From positions 1 to 22,291 of the forward strand of contig DDEW01000012.1 of assembly GCA_002336935.1 (NCBI GenBank): DNA of 22,291 nucleotides, read 5' to 3'. Positions 15,183 through 22,291 of this stretch are shown in pieces; position 1 is the stretch's first letter; every line of letters starts with the position of its first letter. The stretch comes from Candidatus Saccharibacteria bacterium UBA1944 (lineage in GTDB: Bacteria > Patescibacteriota > Saccharimonadia > Saccharimonadales > Saccharimonadaceae). Both the position numbers and the translations under genes were made by a program. A model generated the notes under the pieces. The model did no database searches. It saw nothing but the letters and a program-made list of their open reading frames with translations, and was not told where the DNA came from.

Positions 15183-16225
15183 ATCTCACCACTCCTCTTT
15201 GCAAGCCCAATCACTGTGGCAAACTCAATCGCTACTGGCCCGAGCTGCTTCTGGTCATTTTCGGTCATTTGCACGTACTGCCATGGATTAGCAATGTGCA
15301 CTTGCTTACCTACCTTGCTGCCCAAATAACTATCAAACTGTGGGATAGCCGCAGCAAAACCTGCGACGAGCACGCCGTCAATCGCGACACTTGGGTAGCG
15401 CGTCTCGAAGAACTTAATAGACTTCGTTACCTCAGCGGCAAAGTTATCGAGAGTGTTTTCAAGCGCTCGTAGCACCTGGCCTTCAAGCCTATCGGGAGCC
15501 AATCCAAACTTCAGAATAAATTGGCGAGCTTGATCCTCTTGAACATTGAGATTCGATACCGTCGACTTAACGAGTGAAGCTATGCCCGTTGGAATTGTGC
15601 GAATAAGTCGTGGTGCATCCTGGTAGACAATGGCAATGTCCGTAGAGTGCTCACCCATATCAAGCTGCACGACTGCACCAGTCGCTCCAGGGATAGATAA
15701 CGCACGCACCATAGCAATTGGATCTGGCTCAGCAGCGATGACGTTAAGGCCTAACGACTCGACAAGCTCAAGTCGTTCCTCGCTGTAGTTTCGCGCTACG
15801 CTTGATAGCAAAACCTCTTGCTGGTTTTGCGCCCTGAGCGACGAACCGAGCAGCGCCCAATCTACCTTTGCTTCATCAACCGCCATAGGGATATACTGAT
15901 CGATCTGATACTTCATGGTTGCTTTCAGTTCAGACTCGCTCGACATAGGTACGTCAATAATAGTGGTAAAAGTCTTACTGGACGGTAATCCAATCACAAC
16001 GTTTTTTGTCTTAATGCCGCTTTGCCCCACTGCAGTCATGATGACTTCGGCTACTTTGCGGCGAGCTTCTTCAGAATCGCTCCCTGTAAGGCGACTATCA
16101 ATCGGTGCATATCCGTAATGTTCAAGAATCCAGCCGTTACCAGCCTTCTTCAATTGCACGACACGAATTGCATTGGTCCCAATATCCAGTGCAAAAAAAT
16201 CGCCCATCCCTTTGAATATATTCAT
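15179..16225 (-). CDS. pilM: Type IV pilus assembly actin-like ATPase PilM
   Basis: This 348-aa cytoplasmic FtsA/actin-like protein anchors PilN. Nucleotide-binding signatures are FFALDIGTNAIRVVQL (phosphate 1), VVQLDMGEHSTDIAIV (phosphate 2) and GVLVAGFAAAIP (adenosine). The start MNIFKGMGDFFALDIG at 16225 fits the family N-terminus; an upstream in-frame start at 16261 lacks support. The ATG has no Shine-Dalgarno sequence, but TATACT ends 10 nt upstream with TTGCAT at 18 bp, so transcription may begin 2-4 nt before the ATG. This looks like the head of the pilMNO-BTC transcript, although readthrough from the large gene 63 bp upstream is possible because no terminator lies between. Confidence 0.93.
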   Translation of the reverse strand: MNIFKGMGDFFALDIGTNAIRVVQLKKAGNGWILEHYGYAPIDSRLTGSDSEEARRKVAEVIMTAVGQSGIKTKNVVIGLPSSKTFTTIIDVPMSSESELKATMKYQIDQYIPMAVDEAKVDWALLGSSLRAQNQQEVLLSSVARNYSEERLELVESLGLNVIAAEPDPIAMVRALSIPGATGAVVQLDMGEHSTDIAIVYQDAPRLIRTIPTGIASLVKSTVSNLNVQEDQARQFILKFGLAPDRLEGQVLRALENTLDNFAAEVTKSIKFFETRYPSVAIDGVLVAGFAAAIPQFDSYLGSKVGKQVHIANPWQYVQMTENDQKQLGPVAIEFATVIGLAKRSGEI

Positions 16226-16235
16226 GCTATGTACT

Positions 16236-16265
16236 AGTATACATAAGCGAGATGGGTACATGCAA
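16236..16265 (-). promoter_or_regulatory. Promoter of the pilM operon
   Basis: On the minus strand TTGCAT (16260-16265), an 18-bp spacer and TATACT (16236-16241). The hexamer ends 10 nt before the pilM ATG, so the leader would be very short. Confidence 0.5.
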
Positions 16266-16288
16266 GTACTTTTACAGAGAATATTTGC

Positions 16289-16990
16289 TTAATAACGCGG
16301 TGGCAGCTCTTCCATGTAGGTAGTATCCCATCGGCTGTTACGCTCAGAGAGACGACGGGCCCATAGGTACGCATCAGATCGCAAGTTTATTATTTCAGCG
16401 GGAGTTGTTCTATCCCCGCCTGTTCGCCGAAGCCTGAGCATCTTAGCAAGCGTTGGTCCAGTTATTGTGAGCTGTCGGTCACAGTCGGCGATTCTTAACT
16501 GAGCGGGCGCGTTAGAGCAAGTATTAATCACTCCCCCTGTTACGCCATTAGGTACCGCAACCAGCCACGCATCAACACGGGTAACAGTGTTAACGATATT
16601 GATAGTATTTGCAATAATCACCATTTGCGGGAAGTTATCGACTGACTGTAAATTAGCATTCTCATTATTGACGATGTCATTGGTGATGGTGACTGTACCA
16701 GTGGTGTATACCACTTTGTTTTCAAAGCTCGAGACGTTAAAGCTAGTCGGCTCTCGCCTGTCAATCGTGACACCGTTTGGTGCGGGAGTGGCGGTAAAAT
16801 ACTGAGCAATCGCCGGCAGTAGCCCCATCGAAGACGCATTCGCAAACTGGCCATAGGTAGCGCCTTGGTTTGCAAAGGTTAATTTACTCCATGAGGATTG
16901 CGTCTGCACTCTGTTGAACACGACTCCTGAGCCTGAGGGCAAGTCCCTCGCTACTCCCGTTGCAAGTACTCCGTACTCTACCCATGAACC
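16289..16990 (-). repeat. Diverged duplicate segment (matches 18905-19612)
   Basis: The 3' 702 bp of this gene encode a region homologous to the 3' 708 bp of the other large secreted gene. In the last 37 residues 31 are identical by direct count. The DNA has diverged clearly, so this is an old duplication and not an assembly repeat. Confidence 0.85.
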
Positions 16991-18493
16991 AGAATATTCT
17001 GTGCCATACCGTGCAAGTGCACCCACCGCAAGTGCGGCATTATTACCGGTTCCAGCTACATAACCACTTCCCGTCCGCGCATCACTCCCCCATAGCTGTA
17101 CGGTTGGAATTCTACCAATTTTTACGCACTTTTCAGTCGAAACCGATGCGCCGGCGGTGGTATGAGAAGTTGGATTCCATCGGATTCGCTGGCAGATCAA
17201 GTGTCCAATGTCTGATTGTCGCACGTTATACGTCGTATCGCGCGTCAAAAATGTGCCTGTTGGGTTCGCACTACTTGTGCCCGAAGCTCCGCCCACCGCA
17301 CTGTAGTTTCTTGGTGCGCCAATAGGGGTGTTTGATTGCTCAATGGAATAATTAATGGCAGGCGCAGCCGTGCTACCCTCCTTAGTAAGCGTATGATTCC
17401 ACGTAATCGTATCGTCAGGTGAGGCAATAGTACTGGAGCTATTGGTGGCACCAGTAATTTTCCAGTCTGCACAGCCATACAGCGAATAAATGCTATCGTA
17501 GGGGAGCCTAAACTGTAGCAAGTTGACGCCATACACCGAATCAAGCACGAACCAATAACGGTATCCCTGCTCAAAGTTTGCCCATATATACGCATTCGTT
17601 TGGTTGCCAGACGTTATCACCCATCCATTGTTACCAACAGCCTGTTTTTGTGTCGCCGTAATATCACGCGATGGAATCGCCACGTTGTTTACCGCACCTG
17701 TGGCAATATTTTGACGTGTCAAATAAACAGTGAACTTATTTGGCTGCACAAACGCCGTCCCATTATCATCATCATATAAAGCAATAGCATTTCGCTGCGA
17801 GCCAACAACATCGCATGATGGAGCGAAGGGCAAGCTATACCGCTTATACCTGTTGGGTGGGTAGGACTGTGCAATTGCAAATGAACGCGCTGTTGCGGCA
17901 CTTGAGTAACCAACAATACCGTTGTTAAGCTCGAAGTTAAAATGATTCTGAATACCCGTGATTCCCGCAGGCATAACTGCGGTCACAAACACACGGTACA
18001 CGTTAATATCTGGCTGCAGCACCATCGACGATGCCGGAATAACCAATGTTCTGGCGTTGCTATAGCAGGTGCGAGAAGTTGATGGATAGCCATTTGCTGC
18101 AGTCGGGTTACCCGGCACACTAATACTGGTAATTACTTGGCCGCTATAGCGAGTGGCGCTTCCTGTATTGCTTCCGTTTCTCCCTGTGTCACGATAATTA
18201 TTTCCGCTACCCGGGGCAGAATCTCGGCTATCATCGCAAAGATCAATGTCACGAATCGTTAATACGCGATTTGATGCATTATCGGTAAAGTAAAGCGGAA
18301 TAGTAATGACACGGGTATTAATCGCAGAACCCTGATCAGCAAGCACATACCCCGTGACATACCCCGCACCGCCGCCCATATCTCCTGGGTCGGGCCCAAA
18401 CCGACTTAACGCTCCTGCCGATTGCCCAACGACACCTGCCACTATGACAGCAGCCGCAGTGACCAGCCCTATCCTACTGCCGACATTTCTCAT
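16289..18493 (-). CDS. Large secreted protein, paralogue A (C-terminal EELPPRY family)
   Basis: I do not recognise a named family. The 734-aa protein begins with a signal peptide (hydrophobic GLVTAAAVIVAGVVGQ, likely cut near SAGA|L). The middle is beta-rich: a region around FTDNASNRVLTIRDIDLC, then an Ig/CARDB-like stretch with DTITWNHTLTKEG and HLICQRIRWNP...STEKCVKIG, whose two cysteines may pair. The last 233 residues match the end of the other large gene (residues 477-711 there), including GSWxEY, NANLQ, FPQMVIIA, RVDAWL, INTC, RQLT, IINLRSDAYLWA and the final EELPPRY. This tail has short repeating strands that suggest a beta-helix. There is no LPXTG or C-terminal membrane anchor. ATG 18493 follows AAGGGAG and overlaps the small upstream gene by 20 nt. 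It lies just before pilM, so a surface role linked to pili is plausible but unproven. Confidence 0.8.
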   Translation of the reverse strand: MRNVGSRIGLVTAAAVIVAGVVGQSAGALSRFGPDPGDMGGGAGYVTGYVLADQGSAINTRVITIPLYFTDNASNRVLTIRDIDLCDDSRDSAPGSGNNYRDTGRNGSNTGSATRYSGQVITSISVPGNPTAANGYPSTSRTCYSNARTLVIPASSMVLQPDINVYRVFVTAVMPAGITGIQNHFNFELNNGIVGYSSAATARSFAIAQSYPPNRYKRYSLPFAPSCDVVGSQRNAIALYDDDNGTAFVQPNKFTVYLTRQNIATGAVNNVAIPSRDITATQKQAVGNNGWVITSGNQTNAYIWANFEQGYRYWFVLDSVYGVNLLQFRLPYDSIYSLYGCADWKITGATNSSSTIASPDDTITWNHTLTKEGSTAAPAINYSIEQSNTPIGAPRNYSAVGGASGTSSANPTGTFLTRDTTYNVRQSDIGHLICQRIRWNPTSHTTAGASVSTEKCVKIGRIPTVQLWGSDARTGSGYVAGTGNNAALAVGALARYGTEYSGSWVEYGVLATGVARDLPSGSGVVFNRVQTQSSWSKLTFANQGATYGQFANASSMGLLPAIAQYFTATPAPNGVTIDRREPTSFNVSSFENKVVYTTGTVTITNDIVNNENANLQSVDNFPQMVIIANTINIVNTVTRVDAWLVAVPNGVTGGVINTCSNAPAQLRIADCDRQLTITGPTLAKMLRLRRTGGDRTTPAEIINLRSDAYLWARRLSERNSRWDTTYMEELPPRY

Positions 18494-18839
18494 CAAGCAC
18501 TCCCTTGGTAGCATCAAACGACGCTTGGTGACCCTGCGCAACTTGCTTACGGGCAGTATCGTAATACTCACGAGCCTTACTACATGCATCATTTTGTGCC
18601 GCAGTAATCGAAAGATTAAGCATTAACTCCAGCCAAGTGTCTGAGCCAACTGGGTATTCGTTTGCACGTACTAGTTGCTCATCAAGCATTGCATTTGTCT
18701 CAATTTGTGTGTTCTGCTGAGTTGGCGTTTTTTGGGTATCAGGCTGCGATTGCGTTGTCCGATACCACCAGTATGCGCTACCGGCAACTATAATGACCAC
18801 TAGAATAGCTATGCCAACCCATAAATGCTTACGCTTCAT
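18474..18839 (-). CDS. Small single-pass membrane protein of module A
   Basis: The family is not recognised. The 121-aa protein has MKRKH, one transmembrane helix (about 6-26), a Gln/Thr-rich linker (about 29-48) and a helical outer domain with two cysteines (NDACSKAREYY and DEKCRQ) that could pair. The gene overlaps the large secreted gene by 20 nt, so the two are coupled. Its equivalent in the second module is the 173-aa protein at 21040-21561, which has the same layout. The ATG at 18839 has no Shine-Dalgarno sequence but a strong promoter exactly placed for a leaderless start. Confidence 0.8.
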   Translation of the reverse strand: MKRKHLWVGIAILVVIIVAGSAYWWYRTTQSQPDTQKTPTQQNTQIETNAMLDEQLVRANEYPVGSDTWLELMLNLSITAAQNDACSKAREYYDTARKQVAQGHQASFDATKGVLDEKCRQ

Positions 18840-18846
18840 ACAAACA

Positions 18847-18875
18847 AGTATATAGTACTCTTTCCATCTCTACAA
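18847..18875 (-). promoter_or_regulatory. Leaderless promoter of module A
   Basis: On the minus strand TTGTAG (18870-18875), a 17-bp spacer and TATACT (18847-18852), followed by 7 nt and the ATG. This is the clearest leaderless promoter of the window. It lies in the 65-bp gap after the other large gene, and no terminator is visible there. Confidence 0.65.
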
Positions 18876-18904
18876 TTAACTGTACCCTGGCACGAGGAAC
18901 TATG

Positions 18905-21040
18905 CTAGTAGCGAGGAGGCAGTTCTTCAACGTATTTTGTATCCCAGCGAGCATTCTTTTCAGATAGCCGATGCGCCCAAAGATAGGCATCTGAGCGAAG
19001 ATTGATGATTTCTGCTGGATCACCATGATCACCAGCTGTCCGACGGAGAAGCAGTCTATCGGCTATCACAGGACCAGTAACTGTGAGCTGCCTATTACAT
19101 GTGGCATTTGTCAGGGCAGCAGGCCCATCTGAACACGTGTTAATTGTTCCACCAACTGCGCCAACCTTTTTGGCGATAAGCCATGCATCCACCCTATCCA
19201 CGCCCGAGCGTATAGCAATGTCACGGGCGATAATGACCATTTGCGGGAAGCTATCTACTGTTTGAAGATTGGCATTGTCGTTATTGATGATGTTACCGGT
19301 AATCTCTACGGTTCCGCCGGGTCGGTAAATAACCTTACTCTCAAAACTGTTTACCGTAGCTCCGGCTGGAGCCGGCGCGGAATCTATCACTACACCTTGT
19401 AGCCCCGTCCTCATAAAATAGGTGGCCATATCGGGCTGGTTGCCTAGCTTATCTGCCGTTGCAAACCTTCCGTAAATTGCTGCTGTGTTACTAAACGTCA
19501 AACGGCTCCATTGAGCTTGTGCCGGAGTCGCTCCGTTAACGGCGAGTCCTGAACCAGATGAGAACGATGCAATCGCAGCTGGTGCAATAGCAGCATACTC
19601 AGCCCACGATCCTTTATACCCATCGCGCGTGGCAAGTACAATTCCTTCAATCTTAGCCGTTGATACGCCGGCCCCCAAGAACACGCTTCCAACCCGTACA
19701 TCATTGCCTTGGAATTGAGATGCAAGCTGTTTGCCAACAATCGCACACTGTGGCGTACTGTGGCGCCACTCATCGATGTTGTATCTATAGGGCTTGACTG
19801 ATGTAAAATAACAAATCTTTGTTCCAATAGCATACTCACCCAAACTGTCATCAAACGCGGGGAGCGCGGTGGTTCCAGCGGCAAATCGCTCCATGCCGCT
19901 GCGCAATTGAACGCAGCCGCTCGCCGGAAACCCAGTAAAGGCATCACATGGGGCACGCGAACCGCCCACGACACCATAGCTCGCCCCAGGATTTAATACG
20001 AAACGAGTGACTCGCCAGTCAATATCCCTATCAGCGCTGAGACGCCCGCTATTAGTCACCGATGGACTCACCCGCTCAACACCGCCAAAAGTTGAAACAC
20101 GAGGATTATTGATTGCAATGCTTGGTGTTAATACAAAATCACTTGCCAAAGCGATGCGTATGTATAGATCCGTCTGTAGCGTTTCGCACCTATTGATATC
20201 GAGCAATGCCCGCGATATATAGGAAGGACCAGAGCCGTTGCAGTTTTTAGTTGCCGCCCACTCGTTAGTAGAGTGATACGCTGAGAACTTCTTATACCTC
20301 ATGACAATATGAATCCTGCCGCTGGAGTCAATGGGGTTGTTTGGAATAAAGCTAATTGGCACTGCATTTCCGAACCAATACCGACTATTTTCATTTCGCC
20401 AGGTATTCATATCACCGCCAGGACCTCCAGACACCCTGCCAGGAATCGTAGAATCGGCTGCAACAGTGAGGCTAACTACTCGGGTTCGTTGGAACGCCTT
20501 TGCTGGGTACATACACCCCGCACCAAAATTATTTGGGTCACGATCGTTAGCCTGAGTGTCATTCACCACCCAACGACTCGCAGGAGTGCCTCCGCTACCA
20601 TTTTGATATAAAATCTGACGACCATAAATGGAAGTGCTACAGCCACTTGCTCTGTTAAGATCGGGGCTCACAAGTGGACCACACAAAAATATGACATCGT
20701 TAATTTGTAGCGGTAAATTTGTCGTGCCCGCTGTTACCGTCACTGGTACCGCTGCATTTCCCTGCCCGCGTTTTGATAACCATGTATCTTCCGCATACGA
20801 TGAGCCGCTGTTAATGATGTTTCTTAGCTCCCCCATGCCGCTACTAATAAAACGCGCGCTATATCCACGAGATCGCATGTTTTCGAAACACCCAGCATCC
20901 CATGCATGAGCCGTTGCTACACCATTAAGTAAGCCGCGTTCAATGGTGGCATCAGAATAAAGTGCCGATGCAGCACCTCCCTGCACTAAGCTGCTTACTA
21001 TCAAACCAAACGCCACTAGCCCGCGCATGCGCAGCTTCAT
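18905..21040 (-). CDS. Large secreted protein, paralogue B (C-terminal EELPPRY family)
   Basis: This 711-aa protein has no recognised family name. A signal peptide (GLVAFGLIVSSLVQGGAASA|L) is followed by a unique N-terminal region (about 27-150, with HAWDAGCFENMRSRGYS), beta-rich segments (RIHIVMRYKKFSAYHST) and a CARDB/Ig-like stretch (SPSVTNSGRLSADRDIDWRV, then KICYFTSVKPY...TPQCAIVGK with two cysteines). The shared C-terminal region of 235 residues ends NARWDTKYVEELPPRY. Two conserved cysteines in that region (INTC and TCNRQL) probably pair. Compared with paralogue A the N-terminal half differs strongly, while the C-terminal third is conserved. ATG 21040 overlaps the stop of the small gene (TGATG); a GTG one codon earlier is an alternative, and AGAGGGG lies upstream. 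Confidence 0.8.
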   Translation of the reverse strand: MKLRMRGLVAFGLIVSSLVQGGAASALYSDATIERGLLNGVATAHAWDAGCFENMRSRGYSARFISSGMGELRNIINSGSSYAEDTWLSKRGQGNAAVPVTVTAGTTNLPLQINDVIFLCGPLVSPDLNRASGCSTSIYGRQILYQNGSGGTPASRWVVNDTQANDRDPNNFGAGCMYPAKAFQRTRVVSLTVAADSTIPGRVSGGPGGDMNTWRNENSRYWFGNAVPISFIPNNPIDSSGRIHIVMRYKKFSAYHSTNEWAATKNCNGSGPSYISRALLDINRCETLQTDLYIRIALASDFVLTPSIAINNPRVSTFGGVERVSPSVTNSGRLSADRDIDWRVTRFVLNPGASYGVVGGSRAPCDAFTGFPASGCVQLRSGMERFAAGTTALPAFDDSLGEYAIGTKICYFTSVKPYRYNIDEWRHSTPQCAIVGKQLASQFQGNDVRVGSVFLGAGVSTAKIEGIVLATRDGYKGSWAEYAAIAPAAIASFSSGSGLAVNGATPAQAQWSRLTFSNTAAIYGRFATADKLGNQPDMATYFMRTGLQGVVIDSAPAPAGATVNSFESKVIYRPGGTVEITGNIINNDNANLQTVDSFPQMVIIARDIAIRSGVDRVDAWLIAKKVGAVGGTINTCSDGPAALTNATCNRQLTVTGPVIADRLLLRRTAGDHGDPAEIINLRSDAYLWAHRLSEKNARWDTKYVEELPPRY

Positions 21041-21561
21041 CACTGCGGTCCCCTCTTGTCTATTTCATCCAATTCAGACGAAGAAGTCGACATACCGCTA
21101 CTACCCTGCTGTATTAGCGAAAGCTCCTTAACCATTGCCTCAAGCTCGTCAACTGGCTGTGCCGGGGGGCTAAATGATTTGCTAATGACATCACCCGCAC
21201 TAATGCCAAGTTTTAGCGCATCAAGGTGCTTGCGCGCTTCAGCACTATTGCCCGTCGCAATGAAGTAACGTGTGGCAATATAGTTGCACGTGGCATCGCC
21301 GGTATAGCTCGGGTTAGACTTAAACTCATCGTACACCGTGCGCATGGCAGGAATGTCATTATCTGCAATCGCCTGTCCCACCCTCGTGACCATGGCATTT
21401 GTACAGACGCGAGTAATCGTAATGGAGTCAACTTTGATTGTCTTCTTCTGGATAACAGTGTTTTTGTGAGAAGCCTGCCAATATGCATATACCCCAGCAC
21501 CTACCGCAAGAACAAGGGCGATAATCGCTGCAAGAATAATTCGTTTACCCACTACTCTCAT
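21040..21561 (-). CDS. Small single-pass membrane protein of module B, TPR-like outer domain
   Basis: The family is not recognised. From ATG 21561 the protein has 173 aa: MRVVGKR, one transmembrane helix (about 8-28), a short linker, then a helical domain resembling TPR repeats (AIADNDIPAMRTVYDEFKSN, then RYFIATGNSAEARKHLDAL). It has two cysteines (TRVC and ATCNYIA) and a Ser-rich acidic tail. It matches the layout of the 121-aa protein of module A. The frame is open to a GTG at 21645, but the ATG at 21561 is preferred. The ATG sits 7 nt after a -10-like TACCAT with TTGTGG at 17 bp, and the start then resembles that of the module A partner. Its stop overlaps the start of the large secreted gene. 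Confidence 0.75.
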   Translation of the reverse strand: MRVVGKRIILAAIIALVLAVGAGVYAYWQASHKNTVIQKKTIKVDSITITRVCTNAMVTRVGQAIADNDIPAMRTVYDEFKSNPSYTGDATCNYIATRYFIATGNSAEARKHLDALKLGISAGDVISKSFSPPAQPVDELEAMVKELSLIQQGSSGMSTSSSELDEIDKRGPQ

Positions 21562-21568
21562 AGCTCTT

Positions 21569-21597
21569 ATGGTAACACTAGGCACACCACCCCACAA
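21569..21597 (-). promoter_or_regulatory. Possible leaderless promoter of module B
   Basis: On the minus strand TTGTGG (21592-21597), a 17-bp spacer and TACCAT (21569-21574), then 7 nt and the ATG. TACCAT keeps the key T1, A2 and T6 bases but is a weak -10. Confidence 0.4.
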
Positions 21598-21653
21598 GCC
21601 GTCAGGCCTCTGATTGTAGACCTTTTTGATTTTTATTTTATTCACCCCTGTTA

Positions 21654-21659
21654 TATACT
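21654..21659 (+). promoter_or_regulatory. -10 element of ychF (leaderless)
   Basis: TATACT ends 7 nt before the ychF ATG and no Shine-Dalgarno sequence is present. The -35 region is only T-rich. Confidence 0.55.
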
Positions 21660-21666
21660 AGTCTTT

Positions 21667-22291
21667 ATGAGTTTAAGTATTGGAATCGTCGGCCTTCCCA
21701 ATGTCGGCAAGTCTACCCTTTTTAATGCGCTGACCAACAATGACATTTTGGCGGCCAATTACCCGTTTGCCACAATTGAGCCTAACACTGGTATTGTTCC
21801 TGTTCCCGACAAGCGGCTCGACATGCTTGGAAGAATGTATAATGCCGAGAAGATAATCCCTGCAGCGGTGACGTTTGTGGATATTGCCGGGCTCGTGGCT
21901 GGTGCGAGCAAGGGCGAAGGGCTGGGTAATAAGTTTCTGGCAAACATTCGCCAGTGCGATGCTATTGTGCACATTGTGCGTGCGTTCGAAAATGATGACA
22001 TATTGCACGTTGAGAATGCTATTAATCCTGAGCACGACATTGAAACAATTAATACCGAGCTCGCATTGGCCGACATGCAAACCATAGAGAGTCGTTTGCT
22101 ACGCCTGCAAAAGGAGGCTAAAGCCAACCCGAAAGCAAAAGATATTGCCACCTATCTTGAATCATTGAATCATGAGTTAGAAAGTGGTCGGTTACTAAAT
22201 GAGCTCAAAGATCTTCACACTGAATGGATTGCTGATCTTCATCTTCTTACCGCAAAGCCAGTAATATATGTGTTCAATGTCAACGAAGAAA
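21667..22291 (+). CDS. ychF: Redox-regulated ATPase YchF (Obg-family), 5' part
   Basis: The gene runs off the right end of the window; 208 residues are visible. It belongs to the Obg-type translational GTPase-like proteins that prefer ATP and bind ribosomes. Seen are G1 GLPNVGKS near the N-terminus, the YANxPF-like NYPFATIEPN, G3 DIAGLVAGASKGEGLGNKFL, and the NVNE segment at the very end that corresponds to the NxxE motif replacing NKxD and giving ATP specificity. A coiled region (about 120-165) fits the family's helical insertion. The start at 21667 is fixed by the family N-terminus and the TATACT 7 nt upstream. Confidence 0.95.
   Translation, partial: MSLSIGIVGLPNVGKSTLFNALTNNDILAANYPFATIEPNTGIVPVPDKRLDMLGRMYNAEKIIPAAVTFVDIAGLVAGASKGEGLGNKFLANIRQCDAIVHIVRAFENDDILHVENAINPEHDIETINTELALADMQTIESRLLRLQKEAKANPKAKDIATYLESLNHELESGRLLNELKDLHTEWIADLHLLTAKPVIYVFNVNEE

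Noticed and set aside
16258..16271. GTAC...GTAC palindrome before pilM as terminator or operator
   Set aside because: Only four paired bases and no T-run; it overlaps the probable -35 element, so it may be chance.
1..22291. Alternative genetic code with UGA read as Gly
   Set aside because: TGA ends pilM, pilO and the module B small gene at precise stop/start overlaps, so it works as a stop.

Overview
The window is a chromosomal segment of a small-genome, apparently monoderm bacterium. It is most likely a member of Candidatus Saccharibacteria (TM7) or another Patescibacteria lineage. The reasons are a compact type IV pilus (T4P) locus with PilM, PilN and PilO but no PilP or PilQ secretin, many stop/start overlaps, and several genes that appear to be leaderless. 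UGA is used as a normal stop (for example pilM and pilO), which argues against Gracilibacteria and Absconditabacteria. The lineage is inferred from gene content, not from a marker gene.

Left part (1-4697): the 3' end of a tRNA and a strong bidirectional hairpin come first. A minus-strand group follows, read from high to low coordinates: uppP (undecaprenyl-diphosphate phosphatase), ndk, tRNA-Arg(CCU), a bacterial PH-domain membrane protein, a membrane-anchored PpiC/SurA-like foldase, and an Mn-type superoxide dismutase. xerC diverges from uppP on the plus strand and collides tail to tail with the pilus locus.

Central part (4694-16225): an almost complete T4P locus lies on the minus strand. 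In transcription order it holds pilM, pilN, pilO, a 77-residue membrane protein, pilB, pilT, pilC, the major pilin, a terminator, pilD, and four minor-pilin-like genes. Those four look like the FimU/PilV/PilW/PilX (GspH-I-J-K) set. Together they supply the cytoplasmic and inner-membrane platform, the extension and retraction motors, prepilin processing, the main fibre subunit and a tip complex. No PilY1 or secretin gene is present.

Right part (16289-21561): just upstream of pilM are two tandem copies of a two-gene module. Each module has a small single-pass membrane protein with a helical, cysteine-containing outer domain, followed by a very large secreted protein (711 and 734 aa). The two large proteins share their last ~235 residues and the ending EELPPRY, but differ at the N-terminus. 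This is the best candidate for an undescribed system, possibly a pilus-linked surface or adhesion apparatus. At the far right, ychF starts on the plus strand and runs off the window.

A second theme is promoter layout. Genes that begin transcription units usually have a -10-like hexamer 6-10 nt before the start codon and little or no Shine-Dalgarno sequence, whereas most genes inside operons have clear Shine-Dalgarno sequences. No stretch over 300 bases lacks a gene. I saw no CRISPR array, insertion sequence or rRNA.
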